64,000 nt of DNA, taken from positions 2,414,352-2,478,351 of the forward strand of contig NZ_LGUF01000007.1 of the NCBI RefSeq assembly GCF_001274725.1, given 5' to 3'. Below, piece by piece: positions 7,933 to 16,178 of the stretch. Source of the DNA: Sporosarcina globispora. Lineage in GTDB: Bacteria; Bacillota; Bacilli; Bacillales; Cytobacillaceae. The stretch's first letter is position 1. The number at the start of each line of letters is the position of its first letter. The translations under genes and the position numbers were made by a program. A model generated the notes under the pieces. That model had not been told where the DNA came from, did no database searches, and was given only the letters and a program-made list of their open reading frames with translations.

Positions 7933-8174
7933 TTGTTTTTCTGCTTTAACATGCTTTTCCCTGATTGGAAATAGAAAATAATCGCCAGTATAAGGGGAAC
8001 ACCTGGAAGGGCTGATAAAAAGCGGAGTGTGTTTTCTGCTCCTGATAAATAATATCCCAAAGGCAGCAGAAGAATGAAGCTTAATAATGCAAGTTTCCAT
8101 GACTGATTCATTATTCCGGCAATAAGGCTGATCAAGGAGAGTGCGAAACTTAGCCATAATACTGCGGTTATCAT
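7929..8174 (-). CDS. Small integral membrane protein (81 aa), unknown
   Basis: The protein has three predicted hydrophobic helices (about residues 4-21, 28-45 and 53-69) and a basic C-terminus SGKSMLKQKNK. AAGGGGTG lies 7 bases before the ATG at 8174. A second minus-strand frame over the same DNA has no such site. It is convergent with yodJ. No family was recognised; the three-helix layout does not suggest a particular function. Confidence 0.72.
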   Translation of the reverse strand: MITAVLWLSFALSLISLIAGIMNQSWKLALLSFILLLPLGYYLSGAENTLRFLSALPGVPLILAIIFYFQSGKSMLKQKNK

Positions 8175-8471
8175 AATAATTCACCCCTTTGAAAGTGATG
8201 GGAAAGCTGAAGGCAGGCTGATGAAAAGGATTAGGAGATTCTTGCGGGTATTCAATATGAGACTATATAATAAAATATGGTCTATGTTATCAAAACATTA
8301 TCTTTTATTTTCTTAATGTTCCCTTACACTGAAATAAAATTGGATAAAATGTGGGACACGAAGATTCCTGAGTTTGCATATATATATAGCCTTCGCCTGT
8401 TGACCAGATGTATATTAACATCCTTTAATGAGGTATTAATATACTAGGTTTGTAAAAAGAAGGCGCTTATT
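8175..8471. promoter_or_regulatory. Intergenic region with a promoter for the chaperone pseudogene
   Basis: TTGACC at 8400-8405 and TTTAAT at 8424-8429 (18-base spacing) form a plausible sigma-A promoter reading right. The rest is AT-rich with no ORF or repeat seen. Confidence 0.45.
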
Positions 8472-8679
8472 TTGGAAAAAGTTTCACTAAACGTTGTGGG
8501 ATTGACTTGCAGCCACTGCGAAGAGGCGGTCAAAAATGCCCTTCTCTCCATCGATGGCGTGGCAAGCGTTTGCAGTTGCCTTTCATGGCGAACAGGCAGA
8601 AATCGAATATGATCCAGAAAAAGCTGCTAAGGAAAACTTAGTAAAAGCGATAGAAGATCAAGGCTATTGGGTAGCCTGA
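8472..8679 (+). pseudogene. Copper chaperone CopZ-like gene with a +1 frameshift
   Basis: From the TTG at 8472 the frame gives MEKVSLNVVGLTCSHCEEAV, the ferredoxin-like metallochaperone start with the metal-binding CSHC. At about 8569-8571 (GTTTGC) the frame is lost. Dropping one T restores VAVAFHGEQAEIEYDPEKAA, then a normal C-terminus ending GYWVA and a TGA at 8677. The corrected length is 68 residues, exactly that of CopZ. The disruption is either a real inactivating insertion in a short T run or a sequencing error. AGAAGG supports the start and a strong terminator follows. Confidence 0.85.
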
Positions 8680-8684
8680 CATAA

Positions 8685-8722
8685 GAAAGAGCGCCAAGTA
8701 TTTCGCTGGCGCTCTTTCAATT
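8685..8722 (+). terminator. Intrinsic terminator after the CopZ-like gene
   Basis: A 12-bp stem GAAAGAGCGCCA/TGGCGCTCTTTC, then a T-rich tail. Confidence 0.85.
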
Positions 8723-8807
8723 TTCACACACACACACATTTATCTTTGTTATTTTTTCGATAAAAATGTTATTCTAATCATTAAGGATTGTACATAGTTA
8801 TTTTACT

Positions 8808-10307
8808 GTGACGAAAGTGGTGAAAAGTTTGCAAAATGATGATCTAAACAAAGAAGCTTCTGAAACACCAGATAATAACCATTCAGGTTTTATCCGCATG
8901 AAAAAGTTTCATTTTGTAATGCTGCTGTTTTTTATTGTTTTCCTTTCAGCTGGAATTACTACGTTTGCACTTGCCTTTGGAGATGAAAAAGCAGTAGATG
9001 TAGGAGCAAGTGAAAGAAGGGAATTTGATAAGCTATATACAGCTTATGACACCCTAAAAGCAAACTATTTCCAGGAAGTTGACCAGGATAACCTTATTAA
9101 TGGTGCTATTAACGGCATGCTTGAAGCTCTGGATGATCCATACTCAGACTATATGAACGAGGAAGAAGCTAAAAATTTCCATCAGAGTATTTCATCCTCA
9201 TTTGAAGGAATCGGGGCAGAAATCCAGGAGCAGGAAGGCTATATTGTAATTGTTTCGCCATTAAAAGGCTCACCTGCTGAAAAAGCCGGCCTTAAACCAA
9301 ATGACAAGGTCCTGTCCGTTGATGGAAAAAGCCTGCAGGGGATGAGTTCTACAGAAGCCGTCATGCTGATAAGAGGTGAAAAAGGCACTAAAGTAGAGCT
9401 TTCAGTTCAGCGTCCTGGCACTGAGGAGCCTATGAATATTTCCATTACTCGCGATACCATTCCCCTTGAAACCGTCTATGGGGAAATGCTTGAAGATGGT
9501 ATTGCAAAAGTGCAGATTACTACATTCTCGGAAAATACTTATAAAGAGCTCGTGGACACTCTGAATGAGCTGCAGCAGCAGGGCATGAAAGGATTAATTC
9601 TTGATCTTCGCCAGAATCCCGGCGGTCTTCTGGATCAGGCAGTGAAAATTTCCAGCCTGTTTGTCCCGGATGGCGAGATTTTATTTCAAATTGAAGACCG
9701 CAATGGAAACAGGGAAGAAGTTAAAGCAACGAAAGAAGAAAACCCAAATATTCCTTTAGTGGTTGTGATTGATAAGGGAAGCGCAAGTGCATCAGAAATT
9801 CTGGCTGCAGCAGTGCACGAGTCTGCAGGTGTGCCGCTTGTCGGTGAAAAATCGTTCGGAAAGGGCACAGTTCAGCGTGCGCAGGACTTCTCAGATGGAT
9901 CTAACATGAAGTTCACTACTGAAAAATGGCTGACTCCGGATGGAAATTGGATTCATAAAAAGGGGATTACACCTGACCACAAAGTGGCCTTGCCTGACTA
10001 TGCAACATTGCCATTTATTAATCCTGACACTGAACTGAAGCTTTCTGCTTCATCAGCACAGGTTAAAGCAGCTCAGCAAATGCTGAAAGCACTGGGTTAT
10101 GATCCTGGAAGAGAAGACGGTTTCTTTGATGAAAAAACAGAAGAAGCTGTAAAGGAATTTCAGGCTGCTGAAAAGCTTGATCAGACTGGAGTATTATCAG
10201 GGCAGTCTACCCTTAGACTGATGGAAAAACTCCGTGAAAAAATCGATCAAAATGATACGCAAATTCAAAAAGCTACGGAAGTGCTGAAAGAACAAATAGG
10301 ATCCTAA
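8808..10307 (+). CDS. ctpA: Carboxyl-terminal processing protease (S41), CtpA-like
   Basis: The 499-residue protein has one N-terminal membrane helix (about residues 35-57), a PDZ domain (about 115-200, with SPLKGSPAEKAGLKPND) and the S41 serine-protease domain. The domain has DLRQNPGG, the nucleophile region GSASASEI and the lysine region KSFGKGTVQ. A C-terminal peptidoglycan-binding domain (about 410-475) follows. It should cut extracytoplasmic proteins from their C-termini. CtpA rather than CtpB is preferred from the yodJ/methyltransferase neighbourhood. The GTG at 8808 has no good ribosome site, so a later start such as the ATG at 8898 is possible. Confidence 0.88.
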   Translation: MTKVVKSLQNDDLNKEASETPDNNHSGFIRMKKFHFVMLLFFIVFLSAGITTFALAFGDEKAVDVGASERREFDKLYTAYDTLKANYFQEVDQDNLINGAINGMLEALDDPYSDYMNEEEAKNFHQSISSSFEGIGAEIQEQEGYIVIVSPLKGSPAEKAGLKPNDKVLSVDGKSLQGMSSTEAVMLIRGEKGTKVELSVQRPGTEEPMNISITRDTIPLETVYGEMLEDGIAKVQITTFSENTYKELVDTLNELQQQGMKGLILDLRQNPGGLLDQAVKISSLFVPDGEILFQIEDRNGNREEVKATKEENPNIPLVVVIDKGSASASEILAAAVHESAGVPLVGEKSFGKGTVQRAQDFSDGSNMKFTTEKWLTPDGNWIHKKGITPDHKVALPDYATLPFINPDTELKLSASSAQVKAAQQMLKALGYDPGREDGFFDEKTEEAVKEFQAAEKLDQTGVLSGQSTLRLMEKLREKIDQNDTQIQKATEVLKEQIGS

Positions 10308-10313
10308 GGCAGA

Positions 10314-10341
10314 AGCTCTCCATTATCTGGAGAGCTTTTTT
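10314..10341 (+). terminator. Intrinsic terminator of ctpA
   Basis: AGCTCTCC/GGAGAGCT stem and TTTTTT. Confidence 0.87.
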
Positions 10342-10446
10342 CTGTATGGTAATATGTATGGCAGTTATAGAAAATGGGTATATAAAGCGTTTTTCTTTCC
10401 CACAATGATAGTAAACTTTACCATAAGCAGCGCAGGGGTGATTCGC

Positions 10447-11367
10447 TTGAAGAAAATAATAATTGTATTTTTACTGGCTGCAGCCATCCTGTCTGGCTGC
10501 ACTTCCTTTCAGCAAAAGGAAAATTCCAATGATGCAAGGCAGGAGACGAAATCGGGCGAGGCTGAGGAGGAAAATAAAGAGCCTTCAGCTATTGCAAACG
10601 AAACAAGAAACTTTTTGCTGATTGGTGTTGACAGCAGGGGGGAAGAGGATTCACGTTCTGATGCTATTCTGGTTGCCAGTTATGAACCTTCCGGAGAATC
10701 GATTAAATTGGTCTCTTTGATGAGGGACAGCTATGTGAAAATTCCTGATTATCAATATGCCTACAGCAAACTGAATCATGCATATTATATAGGCGGCAAG
10801 GATTTATTGAAGGAGACAATAGAACAAAACTTCGGAATCAATATCGATCATACAGCAGTTATCGATTTTATGGGATTTACAGGTATGCTTGATGCCATTG
10901 CCCCGGATGGAATAGAAGTGGAAGTCAGTTCTAAGATGATTGAGGATATGGGACTGGATCTGGAGCCAGGTAAACAAAAGCTTAAGGGGAGAGACCTTTT
11001 ATCGTATGTGAGATTTCGCCATGATGGACAAAGTGATTTTGGGCGTGTGGACAGGCAGCAGGAAATTTTAATTGGCCTTAAAGACGAAGTGATGAACCAA
11101 TTCTCATCACCAGCTGGTTTAGCAAGGTTTCCGGATGTGATCAGCCAGGCAATGAAATATGTTGAAACTGACTTAAAGATTGAGGAAGCATTATCTCTAG
11201 GTGTCTCATTTTTAATGAATCCTGTTACTGACATTGAAACACTAAGAGTACCTATTACAGACAGTTATGAGAATAAAACATATGAGCATGCTGGATCTGT
11301 TCTCCAGCTTAATTTTGAAGAAAATGCCGAAGCTCTGAAGCAGTTTTTGGAGACTGAAAAGGAGTAG
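10447..11367 (+). CDS. LytR-CpsA-Psr (LCP) family protein, lipoprotein form
   Basis: The 306-residue protein has a lipobox ILSGC after a short hydrophobic signal, instead of the usual uncleaved membrane helix of LCP proteins. The LCP domain spans about residues 55-220, with NFLLIGVDSR, SDAILVASY, LVSLMRDSYV, SKLNHAY and RFRHDGQSDFGRVDRQQ. The conserved Arg and Asp residues that bind the polyprenyl pyrophosphate substrate are present. LCP enzymes attach polymers such as teichoic acids to peptidoglycan. The TTG at 10447 follows GGGGTGA; the longer ORF from 10354 lacks a ribosome site. Confidence 0.85.
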   Translation: MKKIIIVFLLAAAILSGCTSFQQKENSNDARQETKSGEAEEENKEPSAIANETRNFLLIGVDSRGEEDSRSDAILVASYEPSGESIKLVSLMRDSYVKIPDYQYAYSKLNHAYYIGGKDLLKETIEQNFGINIDHTAVIDFMGFTGMLDAIAPDGIEVEVSSKMIEDMGLDLEPGKQKLKGRDLLSYVRFRHDGQSDFGRVDRQQEILIGLKDEVMNQFSSPAGLARFPDVISQAMKYVETDLKIEEALSLGVSFLMNPVTDIETLRVPITDSYENKTYEHAGSVLQLNFEENAEALKQFLETEKE

Positions 11368-11402
11368 TACAGAAAAGAGTATAGAGTTTTTAATAGTAAT
11401 GG

Positions 11403-11432
11403 GGAGCCCGCGGGCTCCTCATTCTTTTTTTC
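11403..11432 (+). terminator. Intrinsic terminator, convergent genes
   Basis: GGAGCCCGCGGGCTCC palindrome followed by a T-rich run. Confidence 0.75.
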
Positions 11433-12036
11433 TGCAGACAGCAATGCCAAAAGGATAATGTTTGCCCTTTCTTTTCGGTTCAATAAGAACACTTCTCTGG
11501 TAATAGAATTCTGTCTCTCCATATGTTTCAAACAGTTCGATGAATTCATCTTCAGTCAGCTGGTGAAAATGGAAAGGCTCTCTTGTTGGCTTTCCCCTTC
11601 CTGCTCCGAATGGAGTGGATAAAATAAGAGTCCCTCCAGGCTTTAGCATCTTATAAAGGTTGTTAAGAAACAACTCTTCTGATGCAAGGTGTTCAAGCGT
11701 TTCAAAGCTTGTTATCACATCAAAGATTCCTAATTGATCAGGGAGGGTTTCGTCTTCCGCATTGGCATTTACATATTTCACGAGAGGATGATAATGGTGC
11801 TGTCTGGCATATTTCAGTGTTTCTTCATCAAGGTCCACTGCGATAATTTCCTTGATTTCTGCTTTCTTGGCTTTTGCCATAATTTTTGAGCCGTATCCTG
11901 TTCCGCAGGCAATATCAAGGACTCTTCCTTCAGCATAATAAAGAGAAAAATAGTAACGCGCTAAATGTTCCAGAAGCATACCGTTTGTTATCGGCATTTC
12001 CTCTGGGATGATTCTCTCTCCGGTATTTTCGAGCAT
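11419..12036 (-). CDS. Class I SAM-dependent methyltransferase
   Basis: The 205-residue protein has motif I VLDIACGTGYGS near residue 38, an acidic loop IIAVDLDEE about 25 residues later, and FDVITSFETLEHL and LKPGGTLILSTPFG in the later core. This is a Rossmann-fold methyltransferase of the type that methylates small molecules. The substrate cannot be read from the sequence. It occupies the place of yodH beside ctpA in B. subtilis. GGTGGAG precedes the ATG at 12036. Confidence 0.85.
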   Translation of the reverse strand: MLENTGERIIPEEMPITNGMLLEHLARYYFSLYYAEGRVLDIACGTGYGSKIMAKAKKAEIKEIIAVDLDEETLKYARQHHYHPLVKYVNANAEDETLPDQLGIFDVITSFETLEHLASEELFLNNLYKMLKPGGTLILSTPFGAGRGKPTREPFHFHQLTEDEFIELFETYGETEFYYQRSVLIEPKRKGKHYPFGIAVCRKKE

Positions 12037-12151
12037 CTAAACTCCACCATCCTTATTAGAGATTATAGCAAATATGTCTTATTGTTTGTATGGACTGGAA
12101 AAATCATATACAATGTGTCATTAGACAGGATAGCTATGATGAGGTGATCCT

Positions 12152-12553
12152 TTGAAGCAGACAGTGGAACTTAACGAGCAAACCAGAAATCAAATATCAG
12201 ATATAGAACAAAAGTGCGAAAAGCTTGCAGAAAAACTTTTTAATAAGTATAAAATTGATTTTCAAACCGAACAGGAAAAGCTTGTAGTGGACCTGATCAG
12301 AACTGTAAAAGGCCGTGATGCATCAGAAAACGATGTATTCAAAATTGATTATGAGTCCATTTTGGAAGTGGGAATTGAGACGGAGGATGATTTTTTTCCA
12401 AATGCATATATTCCTATCTGGAAATGCAAACAGGAAATGTTTCATTCCGTTGGTTATTTAACAAACCTGGATATCGATTCAATAGAAAAGAAAATGAAAA
12501 TTATGATTGAAGAAATGCTCGCCGATCGTGAAGAAGGGGAAAAGCATGAATAA
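12152..12553 (+). CDS. Conserved hypothetical protein upstream of CobW GTPase
   Basis: The 133-residue cytosolic, acidic protein starts at a TTG 5 bases after GAGGTGATC. The N-terminal 45 residues are predicted helical (QISDIEQKCEKLAEKLF). The rest is mixed, with a single Cys in IPIWKCKQEM. It overlaps the CobW-type GTPase gene by 8 bases, so the two are translationally coupled and probably work in the same process. No domain was recognised. Confidence 0.7.
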   Translation: MKQTVELNEQTRNQISDIEQKCEKLAEKLFNKYKIDFQTEQEKLVVDLIRTVKGRDASENDVFKIDYESILEVGIETEDDFFPNAYIPIWKCKQEMFHSVGYLTNLDIDSIEKKMKIMIEEMLADREEGEKHE

Positions 12554-13475
12554 AACGGAAATATATATATTATCAGGATTTCTTGGGAGTGGTAAAACCA
12601 CACTTTTGAAGCAGCTTCTCCAGGATGAAAAAAAGCAAGGCAGGAAAGTGGCGGTCATGATGAACGAGCTTGGAAAAGTATCAATCGACTCGGACGCGGT
12701 TGATAAGGATGTACCCTTAAAGGAGCTGCTTGATGGGTGCATATGCTGTACAATCTCAGATAAGCTTGAGGCGCAGCTTCAGGAAATATTGGTGGTTGAA
12801 AAGCCGGAAGCGATCTATATTGAAACAACTGGCGCTGCTCATCCAATTGAAGTTCTGGATAGCATCCTTTCACCCCTGTTTGCAGACCGAATGCTGGTAA
12901 AAGGGATTGTTTCTGTCGTTGACGGTCTAAGATGGCTTAATCGCAAGGTGTTAAGCCCTCAGGTACAGCAGCTTTTAGTTGAGCAGGTACGGCATGCAGA
13001 TTTGATTATCTTAAATAAAGCAGATGAACTTACTGAGCCGGAACAGGCGCGGCTTACATTGGAGATTCAAGCTTTGAACAGCCAGGCATTTAGTATCTTA
13101 ACATCTTACTCAAAGGTCGCTATCAAGCAAGTCAGAGATATGTCCTCCGGGAAAAAGAGGCCAGCATCCAGGTCGCATGTTTTTTCTGATTTACGCTTGA
13201 GCACTTTTGTATATCAGTTTCAAAAACCTGTCAGGCAGACTGAATTTGAAGACTTTCTAAGATCCCTTCCTGATACTGTTTACAGAATAAAAGGATATAT
13301 GAAATTGAATTCATCACAGTATCCGTTTCTATTTCAGTTTTCTTATGGAATGCCGCTCTATCTGCAGGAAAACATTAATATGCCCCTTAATATGGTTTTC
13401 ATTGGAGAAAATCTTGACTGGGGAGAAATAGAAAAAAGGTTAAAAATTCTAGAAGGAATAAAAAAATCGCACTAA
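12546..13475 (+). CDS. CobW/COG0523 family metal-chaperone GTPase
   Basis: The 309-residue protein has a P-loop GFLGSGKTTLL near residue 10, a GCICC metal-binding motif (CxCC) near 66, Walker-B-like EAIYIETTGAAHP and the guanine motif ILNKAD. The CobW C-terminal domain (about 220-305) is present but lacks the His-rich tail of zinc-specific members. COG0523 proteins deliver metals (Zn, Co) to client enzymes using GTP. The ATG at 12546 has AAGGGG upstream. No Zur box was found upstream, so the metal is unknown. Confidence 0.87.
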   Translation: MNKTEIYILSGFLGSGKTTLLKQLLQDEKKQGRKVAVMMNELGKVSIDSDAVDKDVPLKELLDGCICCTISDKLEAQLQEILVVEKPEAIYIETTGAAHPIEVLDSILSPLFADRMLVKGIVSVVDGLRWLNRKVLSPQVQQLLVEQVRHADLIILNKADELTEPEQARLTLEIQALNSQAFSILTSYSKVAIKQVRDMSSGKKRPASRSHVFSDLRLSTFVYQFQKPVRQTEFEDFLRSLPDTVYRIKGYMKLNSSQYPFLFQFSYGMPLYLQENINMPLNMVFIGENLDWGEIEKRLKILEGIKKSH

Positions 13476-13500
13476 AATTGTGCGATTTTTTTATTCCTTC
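13452..13500 (+). terminator. Long perfect-stem terminator
   Basis: GAAGGAATAAAAAAATCGCAC pairs with the sequence ending in ATTCCTTC, and the core AAAAAATCGCAC/GTGCGATTTTTT contains the T run. It includes the CobW stop codon. Confidence 0.85.
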
Positions 13501-13574
13501 AAATGAATGAACAGAACCTGTTTTTGGGAAATATATAATGCTGAACCGAAAAAACATAAAAATGAGTGGAACTT

Positions 13575-14408
13575 ATGAAAACAATACACACAATCATTAT
13601 CTTCATTGTTCTTCTTGCTGCAGGAGGCACCCACACATCTGCAAGCGAAGAGGGTATAAGCTGGCAAATTGAGATGATACCTTGGGAAAAAGTTAATGGG
13701 ATATTGCCTAAATACAGTAAATTTACTGTTCTGGATGTTGAAACAGGCAAGAAGTTTAAAGTCCAAAGACGGGCTGGAAGCAATCATGCAGATGTACAGC
13801 CCTTAAATGCTGCAGAAACAAAAATAATGAAAAGCATTTATGATGGAAAATGGAGCTGGAAGCGTCGCGCCATCATTGTTATCAATGGCAATCAATGGAT
13901 TGCGGCTTCTATGCATGGAATGCCCCATGGAGGCGGTGCTCTGAAAAATAACTTTCCTGGGCACTTCTGCATACATTTTTATGGCAGTACTACCCACCGT
14001 ACCAATTTTATGGATTTATCACACAAACTGATGATATTAAAAGCAGCAGGAAAACTTGATGGATATCTCTATAAAGCAAATCCATATGAGGTGATCAGTG
14101 CATTCATGGCTGGATTAAAACAGCAGGATCCCAAGATAGTACAGCCGCTTTCCCTTCAGTCTTTAGCATGGAATAAAATACTGCCCAGCATAGATAATGT
14201 GAGGCTCAGTGCTATGCCTGTCCTTCCTGCTGAAGATTTGACAGACGAACTGATTATGGAAGTGCCTGTGGAAATAGATTGGTCTATAAAAAATCGCGGC
14301 AGACTGCATTTTCGCGGCAGCATCTATCTTGTACGCTATTCACAAGCGGACCCATGGAAAGTGGACAATAAACGATTCTTAATTGAAAATAAGTTAGTGC
14401 ACGAATAA
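13575..14408 (+). CDS. Secreted protein with an HFCIHF...TH motif, unknown
   Basis: The 277-residue protein has a signal peptide (MKTIHTIIIFIVLLAAGG, then THTSAS). The middle has GMPHGGGALKNNFPGHFCIH followed by FYGSTTHR, a conserved-looking His/Cys/Ser arrangement recalling the H...S-x-G-C active site of YkuD L,D-transpeptidases. The C-terminal third looks like a beta-rich domain. A cell-wall role is plausible but unproved. GAGTGGA precedes the ATG at 13575. It is flanked by terminators on both sides, so it is a single-gene unit. Confidence 0.75.
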   Translation: MKTIHTIIIFIVLLAAGGTHTSASEEGISWQIEMIPWEKVNGILPKYSKFTVLDVETGKKFKVQRRAGSNHADVQPLNAAETKIMKSIYDGKWSWKRRAIIVINGNQWIAASMHGMPHGGGALKNNFPGHFCIHFYGSTTHRTNFMDLSHKLMILKAAGKLDGYLYKANPYEVISAFMAGLKQQDPKIVQPLSLQSLAWNKILPSIDNVRLSAMPVLPAEDLTDELIMEVPVEIDWSIKNRGRLHFRGSIYLVRYSQADPWKVDNKRFLIENKLVHE

Positions 14409-14440
14409 AAGCTTGAGAAAAAATCTCAAGCTTTTATTCG
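14402..14440 (+). terminator. Bidirectional terminator with a 17-bp perfect stem
   Basis: CGAATAAAAGCTTGAGA and its exact complement flank a 5-base loop, between convergent genes. Confidence 0.87.
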
Positions 14441-14452
14441 TTATCCGCAAGT

Positions 14453-14695
14453 CTACTGTTTTTCGCCAAATTTGATGAATGTGCGCTCGTCTTCCACAAG
14501 TCCGCAAGCTGCACATTGCACTCTCTTGTCAGGGCCTTTATAAGGCATATGGAAAGGGGATAGCTGTTCACTGCTGTACTCTTCCAATACCTGCCCTGTC
14601 TGAGGATCCATTTTAATGGATTGAGGCACCTGCTGAATAACATTAAATCGGCTTCTGTTGGTTTTACAGTTTGGGCACCGATAAGGTGAGTTCAT
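14453..14695 (-). CDS. Small double-CxxC zinc-ribbon protein
   Basis: The 80-residue protein begins MNSPYRCPNCKTNRSRFN and has a second knuckle CAACG near residue 62, so one treble-clef or ribbon zinc site is likely. AAAGGAG precedes the ATG at 14695 by 8 bases. It is transcribed against both neighbours. No family name is recognised; nucleic-acid or protein binding is the usual role of such folds. Confidence 0.75.
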   Translation of the reverse strand: MNSPYRCPNCKTNRSRFNVIQQVPQSIKMDPQTGQVLEEYSSEQLSPFHMPYKGPDKRVQCAACGLVEDERTFIKFGEKQ

Positions 14696-14811
14696 TAACT
14701 CATTCTCCTTTCTGGCATATTAGCTATATTTTTTGCATTTATAAAATTATTTATGTAAAAATACATCTAAGGAAATATTAATGTTTCCTGTTTTGGAAAG
14801 GATGTGGCAGT

Positions 14812-15078
14812 ATGAGTCCAGACTATGAAAAGCTTCTGAATGAATACAGGAAGCTTTGGAATAACCGCAAACTCGAAGAGGATAATAATGCAGAACCTAT
14901 ATTGAAAGAAGCAATCTCCAGGGAACTAAAGGATGAAAATTCCCATCCTAGAGTCCGTAAGACTATCTATGAAAAATTTTTCCTTGCTGTTAAGAGAATT
15001 ACTCATTCAGACTTAGATGAATCATCCAAAAACGCACTAATCGAAATGCATATCAATGAACTGGAAATTTTGAAATAG
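14812..15078 (+). CDS. Hypothetical helical protein (88 aa)
   Basis: A hydrophilic, charged and probably all-helical protein, with KLLNEYRKLWNNRKLEED and a later ALIEMHINELEIL. AAGGATG lies 7 bases before the ATG at 14812. It is followed by its own terminator and precedes the two-component operon, from which it is separate. No family recognised. Confidence 0.68.
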   Translation: MSPDYEKLLNEYRKLWNNRKLEEDNNAEPILKEAISRELKDENSHPRVRKTIYEKFFLAVKRITHSDLDESSKNALIEMHINELEILK

Positions 15079-15103
15079 GAAGTAAAAAGCTTCCTATTTT
15101 TTT
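15073..15103 (+). terminator. Intrinsic terminator
   Basis: AAATAGGAAG/CTTCCTATTT stem then T run. Confidence 0.85.
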
Positions 15104-15199
15104 GAATTTGTTAATTTTCCTTCAAGATTCAAGATCCTTTCACATTTATTACACAATATTTATGTAAGATGAAGGTAAGATAGTCTTAAGGAGAATAGT

Positions 15200-16177
15200 A
15201 TGTCAAAAAAATATTGGTTTTTCTTATTACTTATAGCAGCTGCCTTCCTTTCCTCCTGCTCAGAAAAGAGACAGCCTTCAATACCTGAAAATATATCTTT
15301 TGCTGCCACTGTGAATATCAAGGATATGACCATATCTTTTGTGGACTTGGCGAAAAAGGAACTGGTGGCAGAGTGGATTATGGAGAAGCCTTATACCGGG
15401 GCTTTGATTCTCCCTGACAATGATTCCATTCTTCTTTATGGAAAACAGCTTAAAACGGCTGATCTATATTCCTTAAAGGGAGGAAAACTGCTTGATAGCT
15501 GGGAAACAGGAGAGGGTATCGTCAATGGCATCCTGCTAGACACTAATGAGATTGCATTTGCAGATCAAAATATAAACAAAATAAGGTTATTTAATTTAAA
15601 TGGAGAGGAAGAAAAACAGATCGAGACAGAAAGAGATCCGCTTACTCTGCTCGAATCGGGTGAAGAGAATAAATTATTTGTCCTAAGCTTCAATCATGAA
15701 AAGCTGGGAATTATCGACCTAGAATCAAAAGCAAAAAGTGGGGAATTTACAATTCATCCTTCAGCAGCCGGTGCCTGGCTTAATGAGAAAAGCGGTGAAA
15801 TCTGGATTGGGGGACATGGAGAAGGAATTGAGATAGAACAAAATATCCATGTGTATGATGCTGAGACCGGGGAGTTGAAAAAGAAAATTCCGGCGGCTTC
15901 CATGCCGATTAACTTTCTTGGACAGGCCAATTATGTATATGTTTTAAGCCACGGATCAAATATGTTATATAAACTCAATGAATCTGGGGAAGAGACTGCC
16001 TCAGTTTCGATTGCAGCAAATCCCTTTGAAATGGCTTTTGTAAACAATACACTATTGGTCGCAGGCTATGACAGCAATGACTTACATATACTAGAGCAGG
16101 AAAATTTAAAAACGCTTAAAAATATTAAGGTTGGAGAGGGCCCTTTTAAAATAGTTATTAGGGAGAGTGTGAAATGA
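15200..16177 (+). CDS. Beta-propeller (YncE-like) lipoprotein
   Basis: The 325-residue protein has a signal ending AAFLSSC (lipobox Cys near 20). It is then built of about seven repeats of a four-strand blade pattern such as G-x-I-W-I-G-G-H and Y-V-L-S-H-G. It should be anchored to the outer face of the membrane. It is the first gene of an operon with a response regulator (1 base gap), a sensor kinase and a second lipoprotein, so a sensory or ligand-binding accessory role for the kinase is a reasonable inference. TAAGGAGA precedes the ATG. Confidence 0.82.
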   Translation: MSKKYWFFLLLIAAAFLSSCSEKRQPSIPENISFAATVNIKDMTISFVDLAKKELVAEWIMEKPYTGALILPDNDSILLYGKQLKTADLYSLKGGKLLDSWETGEGIVNGILLDTNEIAFADQNINKIRLFNLNGEEEKQIETERDPLTLLESGEENKLFVLSFNHEKLGIIDLESKAKSGEFTIHPSAAGAWLNEKSGEIWIGGHGEGIEIEQNIHVYDAETGELKKKIPAASMPINFLGQANYVYVLSHGSNMLYKLNESGEETASVSIAANPFEMAFVNNTLLVAGYDSNDLHILEQENLKTLKNIKVGEGPFKIVIRESVK

Positions 16178-16178
16178 T

